Shown here: piece after piece, positions 44,122 through 52,384 of the stretch
Numbering within the stretch: position 1 is the stretch's first letter
Layout: every line of letters begins with the position of its first letter
NCBI GenBank assembly: GCA_903924855.1
Contig: CAIYCW010000107.1
Location: forward strand, 1-64,000
Reading direction: 5' to 3'
Origin: an uncultured Rhodospirillales bacterium
Lineage (GTDB): Bacteria > Pseudomonadota > Alphaproteobacteria > Acetobacterales > Acetobacteraceae
Length of the DNA stretch: 64,000 nucleotides
Program-made: the position numbers and the translations under genes
The notes under the pieces: model-generated
What the model was told of the DNA's origin: nothing
Database searches by the model: none
Seen by the model: only the letters and a program-made list of their open reading frames with translations

Positions 44122-45531
44122 ATGTCCGGAATTGCCGTCTCGCAGCCTGATGTTACCCTGCTCCTGGATCTGGACGGTGTGATCCGCCGTGCCACGCTGG
44201 CCGATGGCCTGCCGGCCGAGGCGGAGCAGCGTTGGATCGGCATGCCGTGGGTCGACACCGTGGCCGAGGGTGCCAGCGAGAAGGTGGAGCGCATTCTGAA
44301 GGATGCGCGCACGCTGGGTGTGTGCGCCTATCGCATGGTCAATCAGCGCTTTCCCAACGGGCTGGAACTGCCGGTGGAGTATTCCACGATCCGGCTGGGC
44401 GAGGATGAGGGTCTGCTTGCGATCGGCAAGAACCAGCAGACGGTGACCGAGCTGCAGAGCCGTCTGTTGGCGGCACAGCAGGCGCGCGAGCAGGATTACT
44501 GGAAGCTGCGCGACGTTGAGACGCGCTATCGCCTGTTGTTCGAGACCTCCAACGAGGTGGTGCTGGTGCTGCGCTCCGAGGGGTTGCGCATCGTGGAGGC
44601 CAATCTGGCGGCGTTGCGGGCGCTGAGCCTGGCGCCGGGGCAGGATTTTGTGCCTGAGCTGATCCCGACCGAGCAGGAATTGCTGCGCGCGATGCTGTCG
44701 CGGGTGCGTCAGCAGGGGCGTGCGCCGGGCATTGTGGTGCATCTGGGCGGTGATCGCGCGGCGTGGACGGTGCGCGGTTCGCTGCTGTCGAACGATCAGC
44801 AGGAGGTCTATCTGCTGCAGCTGTCGCCGATGGTCACACCGGTGGCGAGCCTGAACGCGCCGCAGAGCAGGCCGGCGCGCGCTGAGCGCCCGGGCGTTCC
44901 GGTGGAGGATCTGCTGGACCGGGTGCCGGACAGTTTTGTGGTGATCGACCAGAACGGGGTGATCCTGCGCGCCAATCCGGCGTTTCTGGATCTGGTGCAG
45001 ATGAGCAGCGAGGGCTCGGTGCTCGGTGAGAAGCTGAGCCGCTGGTTTGCGCGCCCTGGCGCGGACATGGCGGTGCTGCTGGCGACCGTGCGCCGGCATC
45101 GCTATGTGCGGCTGTTCGCAACCACGGTGCAGGGTGAGCTGTCCACCGAGGTTGAGGTGGAGATCTCGGCGGCCGGCAATGCCGAGACCCAGCCGCGTTA
45201 TATCGGATTGCTGATCCGTGACGTGTCGCGCCGGGTGAAGCAGAACGCCGCGAGCCCGCCCAGTCCCGCCATCTTAAAGGGCGGTAACACTCTGCTTGCA
45301 GCTTTGGGCGCGATGGCCGATGATCTTGGGCAGACCTCTCTGCCTACGCTCATCAAGGAAACGGTGAGCCTGGTGGAAAAACACTTCATCGAGGCAGCCC
45401 TGGAACGCTCAGACGGCAATCGGACGGCGACAGCTGAGTTGCTTGGTCTCAGCCGACAAAGTCTTTACCTGAAGCTGAACCGGTATGGCCTGGATGGAGC
45501 ACATCAGGCGGTACCAGGCGATGAGTCTTGA
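44122..45531 (+). CDS. ppsR2: Transcriptional regulator PpsR/CrtJ, copy 2
   Basis: A 469-residue paralogue of PpsR1 with the same plan: an N-terminal PAS, a coil, two PAS domains (about 138-250 and 265-375) and a C-terminal Fis-type HTH (NRTATAELLGLSRQSLYLKLNRYG). Unlike PpsR1 it has a single Cys, C68, in the N-terminal domain. The HTH-proximal position occupied by C440 in PpsR1 is Phe here (VEKHFIEAALE), so HTH-Cys redox control is unlikely. The 3' end overlaps the start region of the bacteriophytochrome gene. In Bradyrhizobium ORS278 a PpsR2 beside a bacteriophytochrome mediates far-red control of the photosystem; this pairing looks the same. The operators upstream suggest autoregulation. 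Confidence 0.92.
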   Translation: MSGIAVSQPDVTLLLDLDGVIRRATLADGLPAEAEQRWIGMPWVDTVAEGASEKVERILKDARTLGVCAYRMVNQRFPNGLELPVEYSTIRLGEDEGLLAIGKNQQTVTELQSRLLAAQQAREQDYWKLRDVETRYRLLFETSNEVVLVLRSEGLRIVEANLAALRALSLAPGQDFVPELIPTEQELLRAMLSRVRQQGRAPGIVVHLGGDRAAWTVRGSLLSNDQQEVYLLQLSPMVTPVASLNAPQSRPARAERPGVPVEDLLDRVPDSFVVIDQNGVILRANPAFLDLVQMSSEGSVLGEKLSRWFARPGADMAVLLATVRRHRYVRLFATTVQGELSTEVEVEISAAGNAETQPRYIGLLIRDVSRRVKQNAASPPSPAILKGGNTLLAALGAMADDLGQTSLPTLIKETVSLVEKHFIEAALERSDGNRTATAELLGLSRQSLYLKLNRYGLDGAHQAVPGDES

Positions 45532-47737
45532 TGCTGAGCAGAATGCAGGACGGCACTTGATCCTGCAGCGCGTGGCCGTTTCGCCGGAATTCGGCAAGGC
45601 GACGCTGGAGAACTGCGAGCGCGAGCAGATCCATCTGGCTGGTTCCATCCAATCGCATGGCGCGTTGATGATCCTGCGTGAGCCGGAGTTGGTGATCAGC
45701 CAGGCCAGCGCCAATCTCGGACAGTTCCTGCGCTTTGATGACGGGCCGTGCCTGGGGCTTGGGCTTGATGTTGTGGCGCCGCAGATCGAGGCGGCGCTGC
45801 GCGAGCTGGAGGGGGAGGCGCTCGACACGATCCCGATGGCGCTGCGCTGTGAGCATGATGGCGCAGGCGCGCTGGATCTGATCGTGCATCGGCCGGCGAG
45901 TGGCGGCTTGCTGGTTGAGATCGAACATGCGGGGGCAGGTCTGTCCCTGTCCGGGCCGGTGGAATCGGGCCTGCGCAGCATCGTGGCCGCGGCGACCCTG
46001 CCCGCGCTGTGCGATGAGACGGCCTGGGTGTTTCGCGAGATCACCGGCTATGACCGGGTGATGGTCTATCGGTTTGATGAGGAAGGCCATGGGGAGGTGG
46101 TGTCCGAGCAGCGGCGCGCCGATCTGGAGGCGCTGCTGGGCAACCGCTATCCGGCTTCCGACATCCCGCAGATCGCCCGCAAGCTGTATATCCGCAGCCG
46201 CACGCGGGTGCTGGTGGATGTGAACTACACGCCGGTTGCGATCGAGCCGCGCCATGCGCCGGACACCGGGGCGGAGCCGGACATGTCGCTGTGCGTGCTG
46301 CGCAGCCCGTCGCCGATCCATGTGCAGTATCTGAAGAACATGGGCGTGCGGGCCACGCTGGTGATCTCGTTGTTGGTCAACAACAAGCTCTGGGGGCTGA
46401 TCTCCTGCCATCATTACGCGCCGCGCGAGATGGGGTTTGAGCAGCGCGCGGTGTGCGAGTTTCTGGCCGAGGCGGTGGCGACGCGCATCGCGGCGCTGGA
46501 GAGCTTCGTGCAGAGCCAGGTGGAATTGGCGGTGCGCCGCATCGAGCAGCGCATCATCGAGGCGATCGCGCGGGAGGGTGATTGGCGGGTGGCGTTGTTC
46601 GACGGCACGCGCGCGCTGCTGGGCCCGCTTGGGGCGACCGGGGCGGCTTTGCTGTTCGATGGGCAATGCCTGACGGTGGGTGAGGTGCCGGGCACGCAGA
46701 AGTTGCGCGAGCTGGGGCAATGGCTGGACAACCAGGTGCAGGCCGGCATTCCGCGCTCCACGGTGTTCGCCACCACGGCGCTGTCGATCGATGATCCGCG
46801 CTTCGTGCCGATTGCCGATGTGGCGAGCGGGCTTGCCGCGGTCAGCGTGTCGGCGACGCCTGGGGAATATCTGCTGTGGTTCCGGCCCGAGCAGGTGCGC
46901 ACCGTGACCTGGGGTGGTGATCCGAACAAGCCGATGGAGATCGGGGCGTCGGTGGCTGATCTGTCACCGCGGCGATCGTTCGCGCAGTGGCATCAGCGTG
47001 TGGTGGGAACCTCGGCCGCCTGGTCGGCGGCGGAGCTGACCGCGGCACGGCTGATCGGCGAGACGCTGACCGATGTTGTGCTGCAGTTCCGCGCGGTGCG
47101 GCTGCTGATTGCCGAGGAGCAGCTGATCGAGGTGTCGCGCGATGTGGCATCGGCCGATCTGCCGGTGCTGATCGCCAATCAGAACGGGCGGCTGTTGCAG
47201 AGCAATCCGGCGTTTCAGGCGCTGTTGCCGCAGGGTGTGCCGGCGCCGCAGCATCTGGATGAATTGCCCGAGCTGTTTCATGAGCCGGGCGATATTCACA
47301 GGCGGCTTTCGGATCTGCGGGTCTCCCAGCGCACCTGGCGCGGCGAGGCGCTGCTGAAGCTGGGTGAGGAGGAGCATCGCGCCATGCTGGTGCGGGCCGA
47401 TCCGGTGTTTGCGGCACCTGACCGGGTGCTGGGCTATATCGTGTTGTTCACCGACCTCACCGAGCGCAAGGAGGCCGAGCGGGCGCGGCGGCTGTTCCAG
47501 GAGGGGATTGCCGAGGGGCAGCGCAAGGCGGCGGCTCGGCTGGAGACCCAGGCCGGGGTGACGGCGCGCAATCTGCTGGCGTCGATGCTGGAGAATGCGC
47601 AGCTGGCGGCGATGGAGATCACCGACGGGGTGGACGCTTTGGGCATGGCATATCGGCTGGAGAGCGTGCGCGCCTCGATGCAGCGTGCCTCCGAGATGCT
47701 GGAACGGCTGCTGCGCCACGCTGCCCGGCCGGATTGA
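45521..47737 (+). CDS. bphP: Bacteriophytochrome with PAS output domain, no histidine kinase
   Basis: A 738-residue photoreceptor: PAS (about 15-120), GAF (145-305), PHY (315-480), then a PAS/S-box (545-650) and a 75-residue helical tail. The biliverdin-binding Cys32 precedes EREQIHLAGSIQSHGAL. The GAF signature is YPASDIPQIARKLY, and the PHY tongue contains TWGGDPNKP and SPRRSFAQW. No H-box or ATPase domain follows, as in BrBphP of Bradyrhizobium, which signals by binding PpsR2. The ATG at 45521 overlaps ppsR2 by 11 nt. An upstream ATG (45485) lacks an SD. The next gene, heme oxygenase, starts directly after the stop and supplies biliverdin. Confidence 0.93.
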   Translation: MSLDAEQNAGRHLILQRVAVSPEFGKATLENCEREQIHLAGSIQSHGALMILREPELVISQASANLGQFLRFDDGPCLGLGLDVVAPQIEAALRELEGEALDTIPMALRCEHDGAGALDLIVHRPASGGLLVEIEHAGAGLSLSGPVESGLRSIVAAATLPALCDETAWVFREITGYDRVMVYRFDEEGHGEVVSEQRRADLEALLGNRYPASDIPQIARKLYIRSRTRVLVDVNYTPVAIEPRHAPDTGAEPDMSLCVLRSPSPIHVQYLKNMGVRATLVISLLVNNKLWGLISCHHYAPREMGFEQRAVCEFLAEAVATRIAALESFVQSQVELAVRRIEQRIIEAIAREGDWRVALFDGTRALLGPLGATGAALLFDGQCLTVGEVPGTQKLRELGQWLDNQVQAGIPRSTVFATTALSIDDPRFVPIADVASGLAAVSVSATPGEYLLWFRPEQVRTVTWGGDPNKPMEIGASVADLSPRRSFAQWHQRVVGTSAAWSAAELTAARLIGETLTDVVLQFRAVRLLIAEEQLIEVSRDVASADLPVLIANQNGRLLQSNPAFQALLPQGVPAPQHLDELPELFHEPGDIHRRLSDLRVSQRTWRGEALLKLGEEEHRAMLVRADPVFAAPDRVLGYIVLFTDLTERKEAERARRLFQEGIAEGQRKAAARLETQAGVTARNLLASMLENAQLAAMEITDGVDALGMAYRLESVRASMQRASEMLERLLRHAARPD

Positions 47738-48397
47738 GTGGTGGCGGCTGGTGGGATTTCGGCCCGGATGGCGCAGGCCACGCGGGATCTGCACGCGGCG
47801 GCCGAAGGCAGCGGCGTGGTGGCGCAGATGCTGCGCGGCAGCATCACGCGGGCGGGCTATGTGCTGTATCTGCGCAATCTGCTGCCGGCCTATCTGGCGC
47901 TGGAGTCAGGGCTGGTGCGGCATCGGGACAGCCTGTTGATCGGGCCGATCTGCCTTGCCGAGACGTTCCGCGTGGCGCCGTTGCAGGCTGATCTGGCGGC
48001 GATCGCGGGGCCGGGCTGGGCCGATCTGGCGGTGCTGCCGGAGGCTGCCTCCTATGCGGCGGCGATCGATGCGGCGGGCGATGGCGATGGCGCGCTGCTG
48101 CTGGCGCATGCCTATACGCGGGTGCTGGGCGATCTCAGCGGCGGGCAGATGCTGGCGCGGGTGATGGCCGGTCTGTTCGGGCTGGGTCCACTGTCGTTGC
48201 AGTTTTATCGGTTTCCTGAGATTGCCGATCTGGCCGGGTTCAAGGCAGGCTACCGCGCGCGGCTGGACGAGTCGGGGGCGATGCTGGCCTGTACGGCGCG
48301 GGTGATTGACGCGGCGCGTTCGGCGTTCGAGCACAACATCGCCCTGTCCGAGGCGGTGGCCGGGGCGGTTGCGGTCTGTGAAAGAGAGATGGAGTAG
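47738..48397 (+). CDS. bphO: Biliverdin-producing heme oxygenase
   Basis: A 219-residue heme oxygenase with the distal-helix motif LGDLSGGQML and the N-terminal ATRDLHAAAEGS, in which His is the likely proximal ligand. It opens heme to biliverdin, the chromophore of the upstream bacteriophytochrome. The GTG at 47738 directly abuts the bphP stop. An ATG at 47768 (MAQATRDLH) would remove 10 residues and fits the family start equally well. bchI begins after 2 nt. Confidence 0.9.
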   Translation: MVAAGGISARMAQATRDLHAAAEGSGVVAQMLRGSITRAGYVLYLRNLLPAYLALESGLVRHRDSLLIGPICLAETFRVAPLQADLAAIAGPGWADLAVLPEAASYAAAIDAAGDGDGALLLAHAYTRVLGDLSGGQMLARVMAGLFGLGPLSLQFYRFPEIADLAGFKAGYRARLDESGAMLACTARVIDAARSAFEHNIALSEAVAGAVAVCEREME

Positions 48398-48399
48398 GC

Positions 48400-49425
48400 A
48401 TGACGCTCGCGTTCCCGTTTTCCGCCATTGCCGGGCAGGAAGAGATGAAACAGGCGATGCTGCTCGCCGCCACCGATCCGGGGATTGGCGGTGTGCTGGC
48501 GTTCGGTGATCGCGGCACCGGCAAATCGACGGCGGTGCGGGCGCTGGCGGCGCTGCTGCCGCCGATGCAGGCGGTGGCGGGGTGCCGGTATCGCTGTGAT
48601 CCGGCGCAGGTCTCACGGCTGTGCTCCGAGTGCCAGGCGCGTCTGGCGCAGGGCGCGCTTCCGGTGGAGACGGTGGCGGTGCCGGTGGTGGATCTGCCGT
48701 TGGGGGCGAGCGAGGACCGGGTGGTGGGGGCGCTGGATCTGGAGCGCGCGCTGTCCCGCGGGGAGAAGGCGTTCGAGCCGGGGCTGCTGGCGCGGGCCAA
48801 TCGCGGCTTTCTGTATGTGGATGAGGTGAACCTGCTGGAGGATCACCTGGTTGATCTGCTGATCGATGTGGCGGCGTCCGGCGAGAATGTGGTGGAGCGC
48901 GACGGTTTGAGCGTGCGCCATCCGGCGCGCTTCGTGCTGGTGGGCAGCGGCAATCCGGAGGAGGGCGAGCTGCGGCCGCAGCTGCTGGACCGGTTCGGCC
49001 TGTCGGTGGAGGTGAAAACGCCGACCGATCTGGCCACGCGGATCGACGTGGTGCGCCGGCGTGATGCGTTCGACCGCGATCCGCAGGGGTTTGTGGAGGG
49101 CATGCGGGCGGCTGATCTGGCGTTGCAGGCGCAGATCCTGGCGGCGCGGGCGAGGCTGGCATCGGTGGAGGTGCCGGATGCGGTGCTGGAGGATGCGGCG
49201 CGGCTGTGCATTGCCCTTGGCACCGATGGGCTGCGCGCGGAGCTGACGCTGATGCGCACGGCGCGGGCGCTGGCGGCGCTGCGCGAGCTTGCGTGCGTGA
49301 CGCGGGCGGAGTTGCTGCAGATCGCGCCGTCTGCCTTGCGGCATCGGCTGCGGCGCAACCCGCTGGATGATGCGGGCTCCACCACGCGGGTGGCGCGGGC
49401 GATCTCGGAGCTGTTCGGCGCATGA
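48400..49425 (+). CDS. bchI: Magnesium chelatase ATPase subunit I
   Basis: A 341-residue AAA+ ATPase that forms a ring with BchD to drive Mg insertion by BchH. Walker A is GDRGTGKST (36-44), Walker B FLYVDEVNLL (137-146). VLVGSGNPEEGELRPQLLDRFGLSVEV contains sensor 1 and the Arg finger region. The insert CRYRCDPAQ...LCSEC carries four Cys typical of BchI. It overlaps bchD by 4 nt. Confidence 0.97.
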   Translation: MTLAFPFSAIAGQEEMKQAMLLAATDPGIGGVLAFGDRGTGKSTAVRALAALLPPMQAVAGCRYRCDPAQVSRLCSECQARLAQGALPVETVAVPVVDLPLGASEDRVVGALDLERALSRGEKAFEPGLLARANRGFLYVDEVNLLEDHLVDLLIDVAASGENVVERDGLSVRHPARFVLVGSGNPEEGELRPQLLDRFGLSVEVKTPTDLATRIDVVRRRDAFDRDPQGFVEGMRAADLALQAQILAARARLASVEVPDAVLEDAARLCIALGTDGLRAELTLMRTARALAALRELACVTRAELLQIAPSALRHRLRRNPLDDAGSTTRVARAISELFGA

Positions 49426-51155
49426 CGCAATCCGCGTCCGCCGACGCGGCGCTGGCCTGCGCGATGCTGGCCGTCGATCCGCTGGGGTTGGGCGGGATGG
49501 TGTTGCAGGGCGGGCCTGGGCCGGGGCGCGATGCGGTGCTGGCGCTGCTGCGCGCGGGGCAGGCGGCGGATGCGCCGTTTCGGCGGATGCCGATCGGGAT
49601 TTCCGACTCACGGCTGCTGGGCGGCATTGACCTTGGCGCCACGTTGCGCGCCGGCACGCGGGTGGCTGAGCGCGGCCTGCTGGCGGAGGCGGATGGCGGG
49701 CTGGTGATTGTGGCGATGGCCGAGCGGCTGGCGCCGATGGTGGCAGCACAGCTGTGCCTGGTGCTGGATTCGCATCTGGTGCGGGTGGCGCGTGACGGGG
49801 TGGAGATGCAGCACCAGGCGCGCATCGCCTGTGTGGCGCTGGATGAGAGTGTGGGCGCGGATGAGGCGGTGCCTGCGACATTGCGCGACCGGCTGGCCTT
49901 CACCGTCTCGGCCGAGGCCGGCGTGGATGAGGGAGCGGCGTTCGAGGCCGGGGCGATTGCCCGCGCGCGTGCCGCCTTGCCTTCGGTGGAGACGCCGGAG
50001 GAGATGGTGACGGCGATCACCGCCACGGCGCTGGCGTTGGGCGTATGGTCGTTGCGGCCTTCGTTGCTGGCGCTGCGGGCGGCGCGGGCGATGGCGGCGT
50101 TGCGTGGGGCGGATGCGGTCGGGGCCGAGGATGCGGCGCTGGCGGCGCGGCTGGTGCTGGCGCCACGGGCCACGCGGCTGCCGGAGGCGGAGCCGGAGGT
50201 GACGCCGGAGCAGGAGGCATCGCCGCCGCCGGAGGATCAGCCGGAGGAGGCGGCGCAGACCGAGCCGCGCGACGGGCCGATGCAGGACCGGGTTCTGGAT
50301 GCCGCCCGGGCCGCCATTCCCGCCGATCTGCTGGCGCAGCTTGCGGCCGGTGCGGCGCGGGCGGCGCGGGCGCGTGGGGCCGGCAAATCGGGGGCGATGC
50401 AGAAATCCGCCTCGCGCGGCCGGCCGGGGCCGGTGCGGCGGGGCATGCCGGGGCCGCGGGCGCGGCTCAATCTGATCGAGACGTTGCGGGCCGCGTCTCC
50501 CTGGCAGCGTCTGCGCGGCAACGCGCCGGGCTCGGGCGAACGGTTGCAGCTGCGGCCGGATGATTTTCAGGTGACGCGGTTCAAGCAGCGGCGTGAGACG
50601 ACGACGATCTTTGTGGTGGATGCCTCGGGCTCGCTGGCGGCCAACCGGTTGCCGGAGGCGAAGGGGGCGGTCGAGCTGTTGCTGGCGGAATGCTATGTGC
50701 GGCGCGATCAGGTGGCGTTGATCGCGTTTCGCGGGGCGCGGGCCGATCTGCTGTTGCCGCCGACACGCTCGCTGGTGCGGGCCAAGCGCAGCCTGCGCCA
50801 GCTGCCGGGCGGGGGTGGCACGCCGCTGGCGGCGGGGCTGATGGCGGCGGCGGATCTGGCTTCGGCGATCGCGCGGCGTGGCGGCACGCCGGCGGTGGTG
50901 GTGCTGACCGATGGCAGCGCCAATGTGGCGCTGGATGGCAGCCAGGGGCGCGCCCGGGCCGGGGAGGATGCGCGGCTGGCGGCACGGGTGCTGGCGGCCA
51001 CCGGCACGCGGGTGCTGCTGGTCGATACGTCGCAGCGGCCGCAGGCGGCGGCGCGGGCGGTTGCCGATGCGATGGCGGCGGCCTATCTCGCATTGCCGGT
51101 GGCGGATGCAACACGGCTGTCGCGCGCGGTGCAACAGGCGTTGCCCGCCGCATGA
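49422..51155 (+). CDS. bchD: Magnesium chelatase subunit D
   Basis: A 577-residue subunit with a degenerate N-terminal AAA+ half lacking a proper Walker A, an acidic/Pro-rich linker (near 250-285, rich in E, P and Q) and a C-terminal von Willebrand A domain. The MIDAS motif DASGS lies near residue 400, followed by the GGGGTPLAAGL loop. It bridges BchI and BchH. The start overlaps bchI (ATGA). Confidence 0.95.
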   Translation: MTQSASADAALACAMLAVDPLGLGGMVLQGGPGPGRDAVLALLRAGQAADAPFRRMPIGISDSRLLGGIDLGATLRAGTRVAERGLLAEADGGLVIVAMAERLAPMVAAQLCLVLDSHLVRVARDGVEMQHQARIACVALDESVGADEAVPATLRDRLAFTVSAEAGVDEGAAFEAGAIARARAALPSVETPEEMVTAITATALALGVWSLRPSLLALRAARAMAALRGADAVGAEDAALAARLVLAPRATRLPEAEPEVTPEQEASPPPEDQPEEAAQTEPRDGPMQDRVLDAARAAIPADLLAQLAAGAARAARARGAGKSGAMQKSASRGRPGPVRRGMPGPRARLNLIETLRAASPWQRLRGNAPGSGERLQLRPDDFQVTRFKQRRETTTIFVVDASGSLAANRLPEAKGAVELLLAECYVRRDQVALIAFRGARADLLLPPTRSLVRAKRSLRQLPGGGGTPLAAGLMAAADLASAIARRGGTPAVVVLTDGSANVALDGSQGRARAGEDARLAARVLAATGTRVLLVDTSQRPQAAARAVADAMAAAYLALPVADATRLSRAVQQALPAA

Positions 51156-51165
51156 TCGGGGGCGC

Positions 51166-52041
51166 ATGTCGATGAGCAACGCCTTGGACTGGGCACGGGA
51201 CGGGGCGGATTGGCCGAACCGGACGGCGAGCCGATTTGTGCAGGCGGGCGGGTTTTCCTGGCACGTGCAGGTGGCGGGGCAGGGGCCGGTGCTGCTGCTG
51301 CTGCATGGCACGGGGGCGTCCACCCATTCCTGGCGGGATGTGCTGGGGCTGCTGGCGCGGGATTTCACCGTGGTGGCGCCGGATCTGCCGGGCCATGGCT
51401 TCACCGCGACGCCGGGTGGTTCGATGATGTCGCTGCCCGGGATGGCGCGGGGTGTGGCCGCCCTGGTGCGGGCGTTGGGGATGGTGCCGGAGATTGCGGT
51501 GGGCCATTCGGCGGGGGCTGCGATTCTGGCGCGGATGGTGATTGACGGCTTGATCGCGCCGCGCCTGCTGGTGAGCCTGAACGGCGCCATTCTGCCGCTG
51601 CCGAGCATGCCGGCGGAGATCTTCTCGCCGCTGGCGCGTGCCCTGGTGTCGCTGCCGTTGCTGCCGCGGCTGGCGGCGTGGCAGGCGGGGCGGGAGAATG
51701 CGGTGGAGCGGCTGCTGCAGGGCACCGGATCGACACTCGATGCGCGGGGCGTGGCGCTTTATCGCCGTCTGGTGTCGAGCCCGGGGCATGTGGCGGGGGC
51801 GCTTGCGATGATGGCGCAGTGGAATCTGCGCGAGCTGGCGCGCGACCTGCCGCGGCTGGTGCTGCCGGTGGTGCAGATTGTGGGCAGTGGCGATCGGACG
51901 ATTCCGCCGGCCGATGCGCAGCGCCTGTGCCGGATGCTGCCGGATGCGCGGGTGATCAGCCTGTCGGGACTTGGGCATCTGGCGCATGAGGAGGCGCCGG
52001 CGGAGACGGTGCGGCTGATCCGCGAGGCGGCATTGGGATGA
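51166..52041 (+). CDS. bchO: BchO, alpha/beta hydrolase associated with magnesium chelatase
   Basis: A 291-residue alpha/beta-fold hydrolase: oxyanion region LLLHGTGASTHSW, nucleophile elbow VGHSAGAAI and the late His in LSGLGHLAHEEAP. BchO usually follows bchID in purple bacteria; a role as chelatase accessory or porphyrin-binding protein is suggested but unproven. Two ATGs compete (51166 and 51172). GGGGG sits 3 and 9 nt before them respectively, so the second may be used. The stop overlaps the next small gene. Confidence 0.9.
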   Translation: MSMSNALDWARDGADWPNRTASRFVQAGGFSWHVQVAGQGPVLLLLHGTGASTHSWRDVLGLLARDFTVVAPDLPGHGFTATPGGSMMSLPGMARGVAALVRALGMVPEIAVGHSAGAAILARMVIDGLIAPRLLVSLNGAILPLPSMPAEIFSPLARALVSLPLLPRLAAWQAGRENAVERLLQGTGSTLDARGVALYRRLVSSPGHVAGALAMMAQWNLRELARDLPRLVLPVVQIVGSGDRTIPPADAQRLCRMLPDARVISLSGLGHLAHEEAPAETVRLIREAALG

Positions 52042-52304
52042 GCGCCTGGTTTGGCGATGGGACGATGTTTGCGCTGATCCTGGCGCTGACGGTGATCGAA
52101 GGTGGGGCGCTGGTGCTCTGGCATCGGCGCACCGGGCGGGGGTTGGCGGCGCTGGATGTGGTGTTTCATCTGGCGGCGGGGGGGTTTTTGCTGCTGGCGG
52201 CGATTCTGGCGCTGCGCGGGGCGTGGTACGGGCTGACCGGGCTGGCACTTGCGGCAGCGGGGCTGTCGCATGCGGTGGATCTGTGGCGGCGGCTGAAAAA
52301 GTGA
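52038..52304 (+). CDS. Small membrane protein of the bchIDO operon
   Basis: An 88-residue protein with three hydrophobic helices (about 10-28, 38-58 and 62-80) and a basic C-terminus WRRLKK. The start overlaps bchO (ATGA), so it is translated with the chelatase genes. I do not recognise a family. It could help anchor chelatase or regulate assembly. The crtI promoter with two PpsR sites begins immediately after its stop. Confidence 0.75.
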   Translation: MSAWFGDGTMFALILALTVIEGGALVLWHRRTGRGLAALDVVFHLAAGGFLLLAAILALRGAWYGLTGLALAAAGLSHAVDLWRRLKK

Positions 52305-52305
52305 C

Positions 52306-52323
52306 TGTCAACACAATCGGACA
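52306..52323. promoter_or_regulatory. PpsR-type operator 1 upstream of crtI
   Basis: TGTCAACACAATCGGACA is an exact TGT-N12-ACA site, starting 2 nt after the preceding stop codon and ending 61 nt before the crtI ATG. Confidence 0.7.
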
Positions 52324-52358
52324 ATCTTGCGGGTTTTGCGTTTGAGGCTGGCGTGGGC

Positions 52359-52376
52359 TGTCAGGCTGTGTTTACA
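52359..52376. promoter_or_regulatory. PpsR-type operator 2 upstream of crtI
   Basis: TGTCAGGCTGTGTTTACA is a second exact TGT-N12-ACA site, ending 8 nt before the crtI ATG. The two sites are 35 nt apart, so a bound pair would cover the crtI promoter and start region. Confidence 0.7.
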
Positions 52377-52384
52377 GTTGGGCC

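Noticed and set aside
45521..47737. Bacteriophytochrome considered as a truncated or frameshifted histidine kinase
   Set aside because: The PAS output and helical tail are intact and the stop directly abuts bphO. The plan matches kinase-less BrBphP, so truncation is not needed.
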